A stretch of 6,291 nucleotides of DNA, taken from assembly GCA_021804455.1 (NCBI GenBank), contig JAJZHT010000077.1:1-6291 (forward strand), given 5' to 3'. The translations under genes and the position numbers were made by a program. The notes under the pieces were generated by a model. The model was not told where the DNA came from, ran no database searches, and saw only the letters and a program-made list of their open reading frames with translations. The stretch comes from Pseudomonadota bacterium (lineage in GTDB: Bacteria > Pseudomonadota > Alphaproteobacteria > Paracaedibacterales > CAIULA01). Numbering within the stretch: position 1 is the stretch's first letter; each line of letters opens with the position of its first letter. This document shows positions 5,070-6,291 of the stretch, piece by piece.

Positions 5070-6047
5070 ATGACGAATACTTTAAATTTTGAGAAAGCGT
5101 GTCAAATTTTATCCTGTGGTGATTTGGTAGTGATGCCCACAGAAACGGTATATGGGCTGGCAGCCGATGCAACCCAGGGTATGGCGGTTGCCAAGATATA
5201 TGAATTGAAAAGCCGACCTTCTTTTAATCCTTTGATCATTCATGTTGACACTCTGGACCATGCGCAACAATGGGGCGTTTTTTCTGAAGAGGCCCTTAAA
5301 GTGGCCGAAGAATTTTGGCATTGCAATCTTTCGCCCTTAACAGTGGTTGTTCCCATAAAAAAAGACACGCTTTTATCCAGTTTGGTAACGGCAGGACTGG
5401 AGAGTGTTGCGATAAGGGTTCCTTCTCATCCTGTTGCTTTATCTCTTCTTAAGATCTATCAAAGACCTTTGGCGGCTCCCAGTGCCAACCGTTCTACACA
5501 TATCAGTCCAACAACAGCTAGGGCTGTTCAAAAAAGCTTTGGTCGACAAACACCTTTTTTATTAGAGGGAGGGGCCTGCACAATCGGGCTTGAATCGACG
5601 ATTTTGGATTTGACAACAAAAGATCCAACCGTATTGCGTCCGGGAGCTACCACAGTCGAAATGTTAGAATCTATCTTGCAAAAGCCTGTTCGCTATACTA
5701 CGGATAAAGCCATTAAGGCGCCCGGAATGATGAAACGTCATTATGCACCCAATTTGTCATTAAGATTAAATTGTCTTCAGCCTGAAAAAGATGAAGCTTT
5801 TCTTGGTTTTGGGGATCAAGGAACGAGAAAACCCGATCTTAATTTAAGTGCCAAGAGTGATTTAAAAGAGGCGGCCGCCAATTTATTTTCTATGATGTTG
5901 GCTTTAGACCGTGCTCCCTTTAGAGGGATTGCTGTGGCTCCTATTCCTTTTTATGGGATAGGGGTAGCTTTGAATGATCGTTTGGTTCGGGCAGCAACCC
6001 CATCGGATCCTCTGCCGTTAGGCGACGCGCTTCATCCACAAGCATAA
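5070..6047 (+). CDS. sua5: L-threonylcarbamoyladenylate synthase, long Sua5 form
   Basis: A 325-residue cytoplasmic enzyme that makes L-threonylcarbamoyl-AMP from threonine, bicarbonate and ATP, the first step of t6A37 synthesis on ANN-decoding tRNAs; TsaB/D/E complete the transfer. The YrdC-type catalytic domain (about 1-205) shows [13 protein letters not shown] (22-34), the KSRPSFNPL loop (47-55), [10 protein letters not shown] (133-142) with the nucleotide-binding [11 protein letters not shown] (173-180) and VLRPGA (188-193). The linker motif [11 protein letters not shown] (217-227) is a Sua5 hallmark and is followed by the C-terminal Sua5 domain ending [23 protein letters not shown] (287-309). 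This places it in the two-domain Sua5 class rather than short TsaC. Start: an in-frame TAA lies at 5052 and ATG 5070 is the only start, with a weak AAAGA five bases before it. The last 15 or so residues extend past the conserved end and are antisense to the neighbouring Trm112-family gene. Confidence 0.95.
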   Translation: MTNTLNFEKACQILSCGDLVVMPTETVYGLAADATQGMAVAKIYELKSRPSFNPLIIHVDTLDHAQQWGVFSEEALKVAEEFWHCNLSPLTVVVPIKKDTLLSSLVTAGLESVAIRVPSHPVALSLLKIYQRPLAAPSANRSTHISPTTARAVQKSFGRQTPFLLEGGACTIGLESTILDLTTKDPTVLRPGATTVEMLESILQKPVRYTTDKAIKAPGMMKRHYAPNLSLRLNCLQPEKDEAFLGFGDQGTRKPDLNLSAKSDLKEAAANLFSMMLALDRAPFRGIAVAPIPFYGIGVALNDRLVRAATPSDPLPLGDALHPQA

Positions 6048-6186
6048 TCGGGATACCCTGGCGAATAGGATAAGCAAGCCCGGCAACATCACTAATCAGT
6101 TCTTGGGCCTTCTCATCGTAAATAAGTCTGGTTTTGGTTAAGGGACAAACCAAAATCTCTAAAAGACGTGGGTCAATCGCACTCAT
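5941..6186 (-). CDS. Trm112-family protein (UPF0434-like)
   Basis: An 81-residue protein. The N-terminal 57 or so residues are a near-textbook bacterial Trm112-like protein: [15 protein letters not shown] (4-18), [12 protein letters not shown] (21-32), [20 protein letters not shown] (37-56). Eukaryotic and archaeal Trm112 activate several methyltransferases; the bacterial role is less defined. Only one cysteine (Cys14) remains of the zinc-ribbon ligands, as is common in bacterial members. The usual length is about 60-65 residues; the extra C-terminal 25 residues here lie antisense to the conserved end of sua5 and are probably a read-through tail. ATG at 6186 has an excellent AAGGAG (6192-6197 on the plus strand) five bases upstream. 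The stop of the preceding minus-strand frame overlaps that Shine-Dalgarno motif, suggesting translational coupling. Confidence 0.9.
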   Translation of the reverse strand: MSAIDPRLLEILVCPLTKTRLIYDEKAQELISDVAGLAYPIRQGIPIMLVDEARRLTAEDPMGLLPEPNDHSKLPLSHKKE

Positions 6187-6195
6187 AAGGACTCC

Positions 6196-6291
6196 TTAAT
6201 GACAAGTGGGTGATACACCGTCAAGTGTTGCCAGTTCAAAGAATGTTGTGATCAGTTGAGATTGGTCTTTAGGGTGAGGCGTTTTTATAAA
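6196..6291 (-). CDS. C-terminal end of an upstream gene (5'-partial), possibly a LON substrate-binding-domain protein
   Basis: Reading leftward from the window edge, one frame is open for 31 codons and stops with TAA at 6198-6196, inside the Shine-Dalgarno motif of the Trm112-family gene. The peptide (begins FIKTPHPKDQ, contains LITTFFELATLDG) has a helical character. In many alphaproteobacteria the gene just before the Trm112-family gene encodes a Lon N-terminal-domain (substrate-binding) protein, whose C terminus has a similar helix. That identity rests on synteny and weak resemblance. The tight spacing to the next start supports a real gene in the same operon. Confidence 0.6.
   Translation of the reverse strand, partial: FIKTPHPKDQSQLITTFFELATLDGVSPTCH

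Noticed and set aside
5109..5321. Minus-strand open frame of 70 codons within sua5
   Set aside because: It is antisense to the catalytic domain of a confidently identified enzyme.
1..6291. CRISPR array, IS element, integrase, tRNA, rRNA, riboswitch or toxin-antitoxin pair
   Set aside because: I saw no regular direct repeats, transposase or integrase motifs, tRNA-like cloverleaf, or conserved riboswitch core on either strand.

Overview
The window is AT-rich chromosomal DNA. The J-domain protein, the long-form Sua5 enzyme and the Trm112-family protein all look alphaproteobacterial. Together with low GC content and a block of unrecognised exported proteins, they suggest a host-associated or intracellular alphaproteobacterium (Holosporales- or Rickettsiales-like). 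That placement is inferred from protein character only; there is no rRNA or other marker here.

Layout. Bases 1-720 (+) hold the 3' part of a soluble lytic transglycosylase gene, open at the window edge. It is followed after 16 bases by a small J-domain protein gene (737-1351, +). Next come two plus-strand genes for exported proteins: a short leucine-rich-repeat protein (1486-2190) and a 164-residue protein with beta-strand-like C-terminal segments (2263-2757). Facing them on the minus strand is a three-gene tandem array (4997-2797), read in the order 4287-4997, 3565-4263, 2797-3486. Its proteins are 229-236 residues, each with an N-terminal signal sequence. By eye they are diverged paralogues, sharing a Gly-Phe-Ser/Thr motif, a central Asp...Pro-x-Phe-Asn-Glu-x-His-type block and a C-terminal beta-hairpin-like tail. 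I do not recognise the family. After a 72-base divergent intergenic region comes sua5/tsaC-like L-threonylcarbamoyladenylate synthase (5070-6047, +). It converges on and overlaps by 107 bases a Trm112-family gene (5941-6186, -). A partial minus-strand reading frame (6196-6291) runs off the right edge just upstream of that gene.

How the parts fit. Both flanks are housekeeping: cell-wall turnover and a chaperone cofactor on the left, tRNA t6A synthesis and a Trm112 zinc-ribbon-like protein on the right. The middle, about 1486-4997, is an accessory islet in which all five predicted proteins are exported. The most promising undescribed element is the three-paralogue family. Secondary points are a T8 tract in the LRR gene where losing one T would join an alternative start and signal peptide, an AT-only perfect inverted repeat at 2194-2220, and the mutual 3' tail extension of sua5 and the Trm112 gene.
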